Origin: Hyphomonas adhaerens MHS-3
GTDB lineage: Bacteria; Pseudomonadota; Alphaproteobacteria; Caulobacterales; Hyphomonadaceae
Reading direction: 5' to 3'
Length of the DNA stretch: 64,000 bases
Assembly: GCF_000685235.1 (NCBI RefSeq)
Contig: NZ_ARYH01000001.1
Coordinates: 1,612,001 to 1,676,000, forward strand
Shown: piece by piece, positions 1 through 10,744 of the stretch
Numbering within the stretch: position 1 is the first letter of the stretch
Layout: every line of letters starts with the position of its first letter
Position numbers and translations under genes: made by a program
Notes under the pieces: generated by a model
The model's database searches: none
The model's input: only the letters and a program-made list of their open reading frames with translations
What the model was told of the DNA's origin: nothing

Positions 1-60
1 CGGGAGGGAAAGTCAATATTTTCAGTTGGAAGGATTGGCCCGGTGGACCCTACGTAAAGG

Positions 61-96
61 CAAAAAATGAGCGGTGTCCGGGGCCGGACACCGCTC
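61..96 (-). terminator. Rho-independent terminator of the TonB receptor gene
   Basis: A perfect 12-bp stem (69-80 with 85-96) closes on a GGGC loop. Read on the minus strand it is followed directly by a run of six T (complement of 62-67). It lies 29 bases past the receptor stop codon, where an intrinsic terminator for a minus-strand gene would be. Confidence 0.85.
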
Positions 97-124
97 TGTT
101 TGCAAGATTGTGCCTAAAGAGACC

Positions 125-2698
125 TTAGAACCGTGTCCTCAAAGTCACACCGTAAGTGGCAGGATCCTGGATGAACACACCACGTGCCGTTCCGCGGAGC
201 GGCATGTTGAAGGTCACATTCTTCGTCTGCTCGTCGGTCACATTGTTCCCCCAGATCTCGAACGTCCAGCGGTCATCCGCCGTGCTGATACCGGCACGAA
301 GGTTCAACTTGCTGTTCGCGTCCTGGATATCGTCGGCGAGCCGGGCACCTGTATCGTCCACGGCCTGGGTCGATGTACGGCGTTCGGATTCGCTGCGAAC
401 CGTACCGGTCAGGAAGTAGGGCATGCCGTTGTCGAGCGCGCTCTCCCAGGTCAGGCCAATCAGACCGACCCATTCCGGTGCATTGGTCAGCTTGAATCCG
501 CACAGGCGATTCACCGGGTTCGATGGATCAAACCCGCCCGGTGCGCAGTCATTCGGGTAATACGCATCGGTATAGGTCAGGGCACCATTGGCGCTGAGAT
601 TGTCCGTCAGCTGGGTTTGAACTTCAATTTCGACCCCTTTGCTGACGACCTTCGGCACGTTGAATGTCTGGAATTGGGTTCCGGTGAATTCGAGCACCTG
701 GAAGTCTTCCATTTCCTGGTTGAACACAGCCAGGTCGAACCGGCCGCGGCCGTCATTGAACGTCCCTTTGAGGCCGGCTTCGGTCGCATCGATCTTTTCA
801 GAGTCGAAGCGTGGATCCGCCCCGCCGGTCGCCGCCGTCGGGTCGAGGTTGAAGCCGCCTGACTTGAAGCCGTGTGTGAAGCCTGCATAGAAGTTCAGGT
901 TCTCGGTCAGCGAGCCGCCGAGTTTCACCGTGTATACCAGCTCTTCATCCTCAAACGTGTCGTTGAACGTCCGAGGCAGTGGCAGGAAGGCTGAGGCCGG
1001 AAGGTCGGCTTCGGTGGCGAACGGGAAGCAGGTCAGTGCCAGCGCCGTCGGGGCCAGAGGGGCCACATTGGCAGGGTAGGCATTGGCCACGATACCGTTC
1101 GCGATGTTTGTACAGGTCGGCGAGGACGCCGAAACCTGGTCAAACGACCCGTCTTTCGTTTCTTCCACATAGCGAAGGCCGACGGTCAGGTTTAGCCGAT
1201 CCGTCAGCTCAAGGACGTTATGAGTGAAGACGGAGAAAGACTCGCCTTGCTGGTTGAACTTGTTGGTCGCATAGCTGCCGGCAGGGTCGACACCGCCCAG
1301 CGCGGCCGGCACATTGCCGCCAAAGCCGACACTGACAGCCTGGGCGCCAAGCGCAGGCACCAGCAGGGCCGACACATAGCGGCCATAGTCGCCGCCAAGC
1401 GTCATGGTGGCCTGTTCTTCGATGTCCTCATCCGAATAATAGGTGCCGAGCAGCCAGTCGAGCCGGCCATTGAAGGCCTGGCCCTGCAGGCGCAGTTCAT
1501 GCGTCGTCGTCTTGATGTCGTCGTAAGACGGCCGGACGCTCGGTGCCGCGAACGGCGCCGTGTTGTCGCCCACAGCATAGACGTCGAGGCTCACATACTC
1601 AGAGTGCTGAATGGATTCAGCATGGAAGTCCCGGTAAGAGCCGATATAGACGAGATCAGCGAAGCCGAGGTTCCAGTCGAGCTGAGCGGAGATGCCTTCC
1701 TGCTGGAACGGGTTCTGGAATTGCTCGCCATTGGACGTCAGGCTGTCGAGGGCACGGGGGCCGAAAGCCGAAACACCGCCATTGGCAGGCAGGCCGACAG
1801 CCGCATAAATGCCGGCTTCTCCCAGCGGGTCAACGGTGACGATGGCGTCGCAGCACTGTTCATCCGCGTCGGAGTAATCCGCAATCACCCGGAGTTTTGC
1901 GTCCGGGGTGATTTGCCAGAGCGCTTGCCCGCGCACCATCCAGCGGTCACGCGTATGGCTTTCCGCACCGGTCGTGCTTTCGACCAGTCCGTCGCGTGTC
2001 CGGTAAGCCCCGGAGAGACGCACTGCGAACTTGTCTTCGACAATCGGCGCGCTGAAGCCGCCCTGCACATTCACCAGCCCGTAATTGCCGGCGGTGACGT
2101 TGGCAAAGCCGTCCTTTTCACGAAGGTTCGGGGCTTTGGTCGTGATGTTCAGTGCACCGGCAGACGTGTTGCGGCCAAACAGTGTGCCCTGCGGACCGCG
2201 CAGGACTTCGATCTGTTGCAGGTCGACAAGGTCGCCCAGGGCCACGCCGGGGCGTGACAGGTAAACGCCGTCCAGGAAAACGCCGACTGCGCTTTCCAGG
2301 CCGATATTGTTACCGGTGGTGCCGACGCCCCGAATCCGCATGGACGTGCCCTGCGATTCCGTTTGCGTCGAGTTCATGTTGAAGCTGGCCGACAGGTTGT
2401 CGAGCGCACGAAGGTCGGCGACCCCCTGGCGTTCAATTTCTGTCGGGCTGATGGCGGTCACTGCCAGCGGCACGTCGAGAATGCTTTCCTCGCGGCGCGT
2501 CGCAGTCACTTTCACAACGCTGAGACGTTTGTCTGAGTCAGCGGCGGGTTCGGATGCGGCGGGAGGAGCAGCTTCAACGGTGGTGGCGGTGTTCTGTGCA
2601 TCTGCTTCCTGTGCCATCGCCGGGGCCTGAATCAGGCTCAATACGGCGGCAGAGGCACCTGCCAGCAAGACGCACTTAGGTTGTCGGTTCAGTTTCAA
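125..2698 (-). CDS. TonB-dependent outer-membrane receptor
   Basis: Predicted outer-membrane receptor for TonB-driven uptake; the substrate cannot be read from sequence. After a signal peptide ending in APAMAQ comes a TonB-box-like VVKVTATRR, then a plug domain with FLDGVYLSRPG and RGPQGTLFGRNTSAG, then a long beta-barrel ending in phenylalanine (TLRTRF), as outer-membrane barrels usually do. The overall pattern resembles the large TonB receptor paralogue families of Caulobacterales and Sphingomonadales. The open frame extends to an ATG at 2791, but the strong GAGGGGAGG just upstream of TTG at 2698, and the signal peptide starting right there, favour TTG (857 aa). The gene is monocistronic, divergent from queC, with a clear terminator downstream. 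Confidence 0.9.
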   Translation of the reverse strand: MKLNRQPKCVLLAGASAAVLSLIQAPAMAQEADAQNTATTVEAAPPAASEPAADSDKRLSVVKVTATRREESILDVPLAVTAISPTEIERQGVADLRALDNLSASFNMNSTQTESQGTSMRIRGVGTTGNNIGLESAVGVFLDGVYLSRPGVALGDLVDLQQIEVLRGPQGTLFGRNTSAGALNITTKAPNLREKDGFANVTAGNYGLVNVQGGFSAPIVEDKFAVRLSGAYRTRDGLVESTTGAESHTRDRWMVRGQALWQITPDAKLRVIADYSDADEQCCDAIVTVDPLGEAGIYAAVGLPANGGVSAFGPRALDSLTSNGEQFQNPFQQEGISAQLDWNLGFADLVYIGSYRDFHAESIQHSEYVSLDVYAVGDNTAPFAAPSVRPSYDDIKTTTHELRLQGQAFNGRLDWLLGTYYSDEDIEEQATMTLGGDYGRYVSALLVPALGAQAVSVGFGGNVPAALGGVDPAGSYATNKFNQQGESFSVFTHNVLELTDRLNLTVGLRYVEETKDGSFDQVSASSPTCTNIANGIVANAYPANVAPLAPTALALTCFPFATEADLPASAFLPLPRTFNDTFEDEELVYTVKLGGSLTENLNFYAGFTHGFKSGGFNLDPTAATGGADPRFDSEKIDATEAGLKGTFNDGRGRFDLAVFNQEMEDFQVLEFTGTQFQTFNVPKVVSKGVEIEVQTQLTDNLSANGALTYTDAYYPNDCAPGGFDPSNPVNRLCGFKLTNAPEWVGLIGLTWESALDNGMPYFLTGTVRSESERRTSTQAVDDTGARLADDIQDANSKLNLRAGISTADDRWTFEIWGNNVTDEQTKNVTFNMPLRGTARGVFIQDPATYGVTLRTRF

Positions 2699-2928
2699 GT
2701 CAAATTCCTCCCCTCGTCCAATGTTCGCGGACAAGATTATTGGTTGTTGGTTTTGGTTTATTTGCGTGCTCTTCTGGCAGGAACACTGCAAATACTACGA
2801 AAGGAGGGGCCGCCTCGTCTGTCAACGGGCTACCCTCGCGTAAACATCTGACTATTTTTGATTGCGTGGGTAAAACCACACAGTTTTCCCGGCTTGGCCG
2901 GATTTGCCCGGGCTGGTAGAGGCGCGCC

Positions 2929-3648
2929 ATGACCTTGCAGACTTCACCCTCCGTCACCCGCGCGCTCGTCCTTTTTTCTGGCGGACAGGATTCCGCCACA
3001 TGCCTGGCCTGGGCGCTTGACCGATTCGATGCGGTCGAGACGATCGGGTTCGACTATGGCCAGCGCCACGCCGTGGAACTGTCCTGCCGGGAGAAAGTCC
3101 GTATCGGCATGGCCAGCCTGAAAGAGTCCTGGGCGTCGCGCCTTGGCGACGATCACATGATCGACGCTACGGTTCTCAAGAGCCTTGGTGAAACGGCCAT
3201 GACTCATGATGTGGCCATCGAGACGACCGATGCCGGTCTGCCGTCCACCTTTGTCCCCGGGCGCAACCTGCTGTTCCTGACGCTCGCCGGTGCGCTGGGC
3301 GTCCGCCGCGGCGTTGGCGTGCTCGTCGGCGGCATGTGCGAGACGGATTATTCCGGCTATCCCGATTGCCGGAACGACACGATCCAGGCCCAGGCCGAAA
3401 CGCTGCGCCTCGGTCTCGGCAAGCCGATGACGATCGAGACGCCCCTTATGTATATAGACAAGGCCGGCACCTGGGCGATGGCGCTGGAGCTGGGAGGGCA
3501 GGGGCTGATCGACCTGATCGTAGAGGATACCCACACCTGTTATCTTGGCGATCGCACCCACCGTCATGATTGGGGATATGGCTGCGGCACCTGCCCGGCT
3601 TGCGAACTGCGCGCGGCCGGCTGGGACCGCTGGCAGGTGTCGCGATGA
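2929..3648 (+). CDS. queC: 7-cyano-7-deazaguanine synthase QueC
   Basis: QueC converts 7-carboxy-7-deazaguanine to preQ0 using ATP and ammonia, in the cytoplasm, on the way to queuosine in tRNA. The 239-aa protein has the PP-loop SGGQDS at residues 17-22 and the four C-terminal zinc cysteines at about 204, 219, 222 and 225 (CGTCPAC block). It opens a queC-queE-queD operon; its TGA overlaps the queE ATG. It is divergent from the TonB receptor over about 230 bases. I looked for a preQ1 riboswitch in that gap and could not recognise one. Confidence 0.95.
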   Translation: MTLQTSPSVTRALVLFSGGQDSATCLAWALDRFDAVETIGFDYGQRHAVELSCREKVRIGMASLKESWASRLGDDHMIDATVLKSLGETAMTHDVAIETTDAGLPSTFVPGRNLLFLTLAGALGVRRGVGVLVGGMCETDYSGYPDCRNDTIQAQAETLRLGLGKPMTIETPLMYIDKAGTWAMALELGGQGLIDLIVEDTHTCYLGDRTHRHDWGYGCGTCPACELRAAGWDRWQVSR

Positions 3649-4292
3649 CCTATTCGGTCAAGGAAGCCTTCTACACCCTGCAGGGGGAAGGCGCGCAGAC
3701 CGGGCGCGCCGCCGTGTTCCTGCGGTTTGCCGGCTGCAACCTGTGGAACGGGCTGGAGCGCGACCGGGCGAGTGCGGTCTGCCAGTTCTGCGATACAGAC
3801 TTTGTCGGCACCGACGGCGAAAACGGCGGCAAGTACAAAACCCCGGAAGAAGTCGCCGCGCTGGTCGCTTCGATCTGGAAAGCCAATGCCGACACCGCCG
3901 GCCGGCCCTATGTCGTCTGCACGGGCGGAGAGCCGCTGCTGCAGCTGGATCCGCCACTGATCGGCGCGCTCCACGGTGAAGGCTTCGAGATTGCGGTGGA
4001 GACAAATGGCACGATCGCGGCGCCGGAGGGGCTCGACTGGATCTGCGTCAGCCCCAAGGCGAATGCCGCGCTTGTCCTGAAAAAAGGCAATGAACTCAAG
4101 CTGGTCTACCCGCAGGATGAGGCCGAAGCGCAGCCGGAACGGTTCACGGAACTGGACTTTCAGCACTTTTTCCTGCAACCGAAGGACAATTCCGAGGCGG
4201 CCCGCAATGTGCAGGCTGCTGCTGCTTACTGTCTGAAGAATCCGCAATGGCGACTGAGCTTGCAAACACACAAACTGACCGGGCTGCCCTGA
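3645..4292 (+). CDS. queE: 7-carboxy-7-deazaguanine synthase QueE
   Basis: A radical-SAM enzyme making 7-carboxy-7-deazaguanine from 6-carboxytetrahydropterin. The start ATG at 3645 overlaps the queC stop (ATGA), giving 215 aa. The N-terminus carries the substrate-pocket FYTLQGEG. The cluster cysteines are at 31, 46 and 49, spaced CX14CX2C rather than the canonical CX3CX2C. This expanded loop is established for one QueE subfamily (the Burkholderia multivorans type). A TGGEPLLQ motif follows, typical of radical-SAM glycine-rich GGEP segments. It sits between queC and queD. Confidence 0.95.
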   Translation: MTYSVKEAFYTLQGEGAQTGRAAVFLRFAGCNLWNGLERDRASAVCQFCDTDFVGTDGENGGKYKTPEEVAALVASIWKANADTAGRPYVVCTGGEPLLQLDPPLIGALHGEGFEIAVETNGTIAAPEGLDWICVSPKANAALVLKKGNELKLVYPQDEAEAQPERFTELDFQHFFLQPKDNSEAARNVQAAAAYCLKNPQWRLSLQTHKLTGLP

Positions 4293-4666
4293 GCCCTGAG
4301 GGCCGCGTGTTCGAGATTACCAAGTCGGTGAATTTCGAGGCGGCGCACTTCATGGGCGGCAAGCCGGAAGGGCATCCTTACCGGAACATGCACGGCCATT
4401 CCTTCCGTCTGGAAGCGACGGTTGCCGGTGTCGTGAAACCGGGTGAGCAATGGGTCGAGGATTTCGGCCATCTGACGGCCTGCCTGAATGCGACAGCCGA
4501 AAAGCTGGATCACAGGTTGCTCAACGAGATCGACGGCCTTGATGTGCCGACGCTGGAGCGGATCTGCCTCTGGGTCGCCGAGGACCTGCGCGAGGCGCTG
4601 CCGGGGCTGAAGCGCGTCGCTCTGGCGCGCCCCAGCCTCAACGAGCGGTGTGAACTCGTCCTCTAG
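4247..4666 (+). CDS. queD: 6-carboxytetrahydropterin synthase family protein (QueD-like)
   Basis: Position and fold point to QueD, which makes 6-carboxytetrahydropterin from dihydroneopterin triphosphate. Zinc ligands are visible as His34 (FEAAHF) and His49/His51 (MHGHSF), with a catalytic-type DHRLLN later. However, the family's catalytic cysteine (CxxxHGH) is replaced: the segment reads Y45-R-N-M-HGH, with no cysteine nearby. The ATG start at 4247 overlaps queE by 46 bases. A GTG at 4307, preceded by GAGGG, would avoid the overlap and give the usual length of about 119 aa. The assignment as part of the que operon is firm; the exact chemistry is not. Confidence 0.82.
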   Translation: MATELANTQTDRAALSPEGRVFEITKSVNFEAAHFMGGKPEGHPYRNMHGHSFRLEATVAGVVKPGEQWVEDFGHLTACLNATAEKLDHRLLNEIDGLDVPTLERICLWVAEDLREALPGLKRVALARPSLNERCELVL

Positions 4667-4690
4667 TGGTCGGGCTTTCGCCCGCTGGCT

Positions 4691-5176
4691 CTAATTGGCG
4701 AGTTCGCCGTCCTTCAGGTCTTCTGCGAAATTCCGGGCGAACCGGTTCGAAGCCCGATTGGCGTCGTACCAGGTGGTAATGCCGGTCATTCGCAGGTCAT
4801 GCTCATACCAGGAATACTCATACTCCCCGGTTTTCTCGCCAGCGTCGTCATAGGCAACGGCGGAGAGTTTCATGCCGCCGAGGCTTTTTGAGAGGCCATA
4901 GTCCAGGCCGGGCTGGTCGCCGAGCTGTTTGAACGTCGGCTTGGACGGTTTGGCATCGACGATGGTGACATCGATCCGGGCCGTGTCCACGCCAGCCTTG
5001 TCGAGCTCGCGGGTCAGGTCATCCTTCACGTCCTTGATGAGGTAGTCACCTTCACGGGTGCCGTAATCATCCTGCAGCTTGGTCTGGAAATCGTCAGAGA
5101 CGGTGACATTGATTTCCGCGGCCATGGCGGCGGGGGCAAGGAGAAGGGCGATAGCGGTGATGGGAACAAGTTTCAT
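4691..5176 (-). CDS. Secreted protein of unknown function
   Basis: A 161-aa protein with a classic signal peptide (MKLVPITAIALLLAPAAMAA) and a mature acidic, lysine-rich domain without cysteines, so probably periplasmic. I do not recognise the family. An upstream in-frame ATG at 5191 exists, but GGAGG lies eight bases before the ATG at 5176, and the signal peptide begins there. It is convergent with queD and separated from pirin by about 80 bases; no functional link is evident. Confidence 0.75.
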   Translation of the reverse strand: MKLVPITAIALLLAPAAMAAEINVTVSDDFQTKLQDDYGTREGDYLIKDVKDDLTRELDKAGVDTARIDVTIVDAKPSKPTFKQLGDQPGLDYGLSKSLGGMKLSAVAYDDAGEKTGEYEYSWYEHDLRMTGITTWYDANRASNRFARNFAEDLKDGELAN

Positions 5177-5255
5177 TTTCAGAACCTCCATTAAGGTCTC
5201 CGATCAACTTACCATCGCCCTGTCTGTTCCCGAAGTCACGCTGATGTGAAACAGG

Positions 5256-5951
5256 TTAAATCGTGTCCACGAAGACGATCTCGGCGTCTTCGATACTTTT
5301 CAGGCGGATCGTCTCGGCGCCGGTGATGGCGGCCCCGTCGCGGGCCTTCAGCACGTCACCATTCAGGCTGACCGATCCGGCGGCCAGCACGAGATAGCCA
5401 TGCCGGCCTGGCGCGACCTCATAGTCGAGCGTATCCCCGGCGCAGAGCGTAGCGCCCATCACCTTGGCGTCCTGCTTGATCGGCAGGGCATCGCCTTCGC
5501 CGTCATTGGCGGCAAACACGGTCCACTTGCCGGAGCGATTGCCTTTCGGGAACTGGCGCGTGCCCCAGCCCGGCTGGCCGCCCTGTTCGCGCGGCAGGAT
5601 CCAGATCTGGAACAGCTGGCAGGTTTCATCGTCGGCATTCCATTCCGAATGCTGCACGCCGGCCCCGGCGCTCATCACCTGCACGTCGCCGGCCTCGGTG
5701 CGGCCGGTATTGCCCATCGAGTCCTTGTGCGTGATCGCGCCTTTGCGGACATAGGTGATGATTTCCATGGACTGGTGCCCATGCGGCGGAAAGCCGGTGT
5801 GCGGCTGGATCGTGTCATCGTTCCACACGCGCAGGGCGCCTTCGCCCATGCGGTGCGGGTCGTGATAGCCGGAAAACGAGAAGTGATAGTTCGCGTCGAG
5901 CCAGTCGTTCCGGAAACGGCCGAGACGGTCGAACGGGCGCAGGTCAATCAT
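5256..5951 (-). CDS. Pirin family protein (bicupin, YhhW-like)
   Basis: A 231-aa cupin matching the short YhhW-like pirin class, several members of which have quercetin 2,3-dioxygenase activity; the natural substrate is unknown. The N-terminal cupin carries the metal-site motifs PPHGHQSMEIITYV and GVQHSEWN (two His, then His and Glu). The ATG at 5951 is preceded by GGAGCC. A longer open frame to 6038 lacks pirin similarity. It is monocistronic in appearance. The metal is likely iron by family precedent. Confidence 0.9.
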   Translation of the reverse strand: MIDLRPFDRLGRFRNDWLDANYHFSFSGYHDPHRMGEGALRVWNDDTIQPHTGFPPHGHQSMEIITYVRKGAITHKDSMGNTGRTEAGDVQVMSAGAGVQHSEWNADDETCQLFQIWILPREQGGQPGWGTRQFPKGNRSGKWTVFAANDGEGDALPIKQDAKVMGATLCAGDTLDYEVAPGRHGYLVLAAGSVSLNGDVLKARDGAAITGAETIRLKSIEDAEIVFVDTI

Positions 5952-6069
5952 GGCGGGCTCCTTCAGGTGCCGTATTGCTTCGTGTTGCAGCGAATATGAC
6001 GTGAAGCGCGCGGGGCTGTAGGGGAGGGCGGCAAACAAGACTTATGCCGCCCCGGAATAAGTCCCCGGT

Positions 6070-6255
6070 TTACGAGGGTTTTTTCTCCTGATCGCCGTCC
6101 TCGTCTGGCTCGGCGATGGCTTCCAGCTCTTCCATGCTCAGCTCGTCATACATCTTCTTGGCCTGGCCTTTCAGGTGCCATTTGGGGGCACGGCCCCGGC
6201 GCGCGGCGAGCGCAAGTCCGGCGGCCTGCTGTTCGGGAATCTGTTGTGCGGACAT
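6070..6255 (-). CDS. DUF3008 family small protein
   Basis: A 61-aa protein with QQAAGLALAARRG near the N-terminus followed by LKGQAKKMYDELSMEELEA, matching the short DUF3008 family (QQAAG..A..RG, LKG..K.MY). Function is unknown. GGAGG lies six bases before the ATG. The C-terminus is acidic then lysine-rich. It lies about 120 bases downstream of nothing on its strand, so it is probably its own transcription unit. Confidence 0.8.
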   Translation of the reverse strand: MSAQQIPEQQAAGLALAARRGRAPKWHLKGQAKKMYDELSMEELEAIAEPDEDGDQEKKPS

Positions 6256-6373
6256 GTCGGCCTCCTGTGTTGTGGTGGAATATCAACGCAGGAAGGGGCG
6301 CCCGTGTTCCATCCAGCACGCGCGGCCGGAAAGGCGGGTGCCATCCGGTGAAGTGAGTTTGTCCTGTGTGGCC

Positions 6374-6454
6374 CATTCTTCGACTTTGCTCAGGATGAGT
6401 CCGGTAAGTGTTGCGCCTCAGAGGAATGCTCATGCTGAGCGAAGTCGAAGAATG
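6374..6454. repeat. REP-like long inverted repeat
   Basis: Two 26-base arms (6374-6399 and 6429-6454) are reverse complements at 24 of 26 positions, around a 29-base loop. The arm core CTGAGCGAAGTCGAAG is, from general knowledge, a recurrent intergenic motif in many proteobacterial genomes. It lies between two minus-strand genes and could form a strong hairpin in either transcript. Confidence 0.8.
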
Positions 6455-6476
6455 ATGGCGGCGCACTGAGGCCCAG

Positions 6477-6845
6477 CTAAGGCGGACCACGCACGTGCAA
6501 AACCGGATCAGTCCGGACGACGTCATGCTTATGGATGACCATACCGGACTTAACCGGATCATGACGGACTTCGCCGGACGGCCCGCGCAAAGCCGCGAGC
6601 CCGGCGCCGCAGACAGCAGGCCGTTCCCAGCGCGGGATGCACGGCGCTTCATATGTATAGAGATCATCGGGCGGCGGGGCATCGGCCACAAAGACCAGCC
6701 TTATATTGCCAAAGCAATCGACCGCCATCAGCGCCTCCCGCCCGGTGCGCGTGTGCCAGCGGGCAACACGCACAAGGTTCCACACCAGCCACGGCCAGAA
6801 GAACGGCCAGACATGGTTGAAATAGCGTTGGAGGTCAGGATGCAT
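6477..6845 (-). CDS. Hypothetical protein
   Basis: A 122-aa protein, unknown family. The N-terminal part is aromatic-rich (HVWPFFWPWLVWNLVRVARW), possibly a membrane-associated helix. The middle reads like a folded domain (AVDCFGNIRLVFVADAPPPDD, then YEAPCIPRWERP). No clear ribosome-binding site precedes the ATG. Amino-acid composition and lack of repeats make it look coding, but this is a moderate call. Confidence 0.55.
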   Translation of the reverse strand: MHPDLQRYFNHVWPFFWPWLVWNLVRVARWHTRTGREALMAVDCFGNIRLVFVADAPPPDDLYTYEAPCIPRWERPAVCGAGLAALRGPSGEVRHDPVKSGMVIHKHDVVRTDPVLHVRGPP

Positions 6846-7166
6846 GGGCGGAAGGATGAGGCCGCGCCCTATCAGGCGAATTCAGACAATTCCCAACCTG
6901 TCATCCCGGCAAGCCCCCGGTGCTTATCCGGGCCCTGGTCCTGCAACGGCCACACCGCATCTGGCGCCTGGATATTTGCTGCGCAAATTCCGGGATGACA
7001 CGCGGCGGCTGTGGGACAGAGCCCAATCTCTCCTCAGGGGGCACCCGAAGGGTGGGGGCGACAAAGGCGTAACCCACCAGACATAGCGCGCGGCAGAGCC
7101 GAACGGTGGGTATCGCTTCGCTCAACCCAACGCATGCTTACTTGTCGCTTCTGTTTTTGGTGACGT
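6846..7166. repeat. Gene-free stretch with two intergenic repeat-like segments
   Basis: No convincing gene is seen in these 321 bases. An 11-base perfect inverted pair, TGTCATCCCGG at 6899-6909 and CCGGGATGACA at 6990-7000, brackets one segment. A second segment at about 7066-7135 contains GTAACCCACC and GGTGGGTATCGCTTCGCTC, words that resemble dispersed intergenic repeats of other proteobacteria. Short open frames here look like translations of such repeats, not genes. Confidence 0.5.
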
Positions 7167-10630
<3,464 letters not shown>

Positions 10631-10683
10631 TCAGAGGGAACCGAAACGGGGGTTATTTTACAGCTTAATGAGGGTGCAAATTA

Positions 10684-10711
10684 GCCCTGCAAAAACAAGG
10701 TGTTGCAGGGC
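10684..10711 (-). terminator. Hairpin between the DEAD-box helicase and gyrB
   Basis: A perfect 9-bp inverted repeat (10684-10692 with 10703-10711) around a 10-base loop, 34 bases past the helicase stop on the minus strand. There is no proper T-run after it, so a weak terminator or transcript-stabilising hairpin is as likely. Confidence 0.45.
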
Positions 10712-10744
10712 CAAAATCGGGGCGCTGAGGCGGTTCCTCCGGGA

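Noticed and set aside
2792-2928. Possible preQ1 riboswitch before queC
   Set aside because: No preQ1-I or preQ1-II core could be recognised; only a small GTGG...CCAC inverted repeat at 2866-2879 is seen.
6146-6691. Minus-strand frame of 181 codons across the palindrome
   Set aside because: It runs through the REP-like repeat and overlaps two better supported genes.
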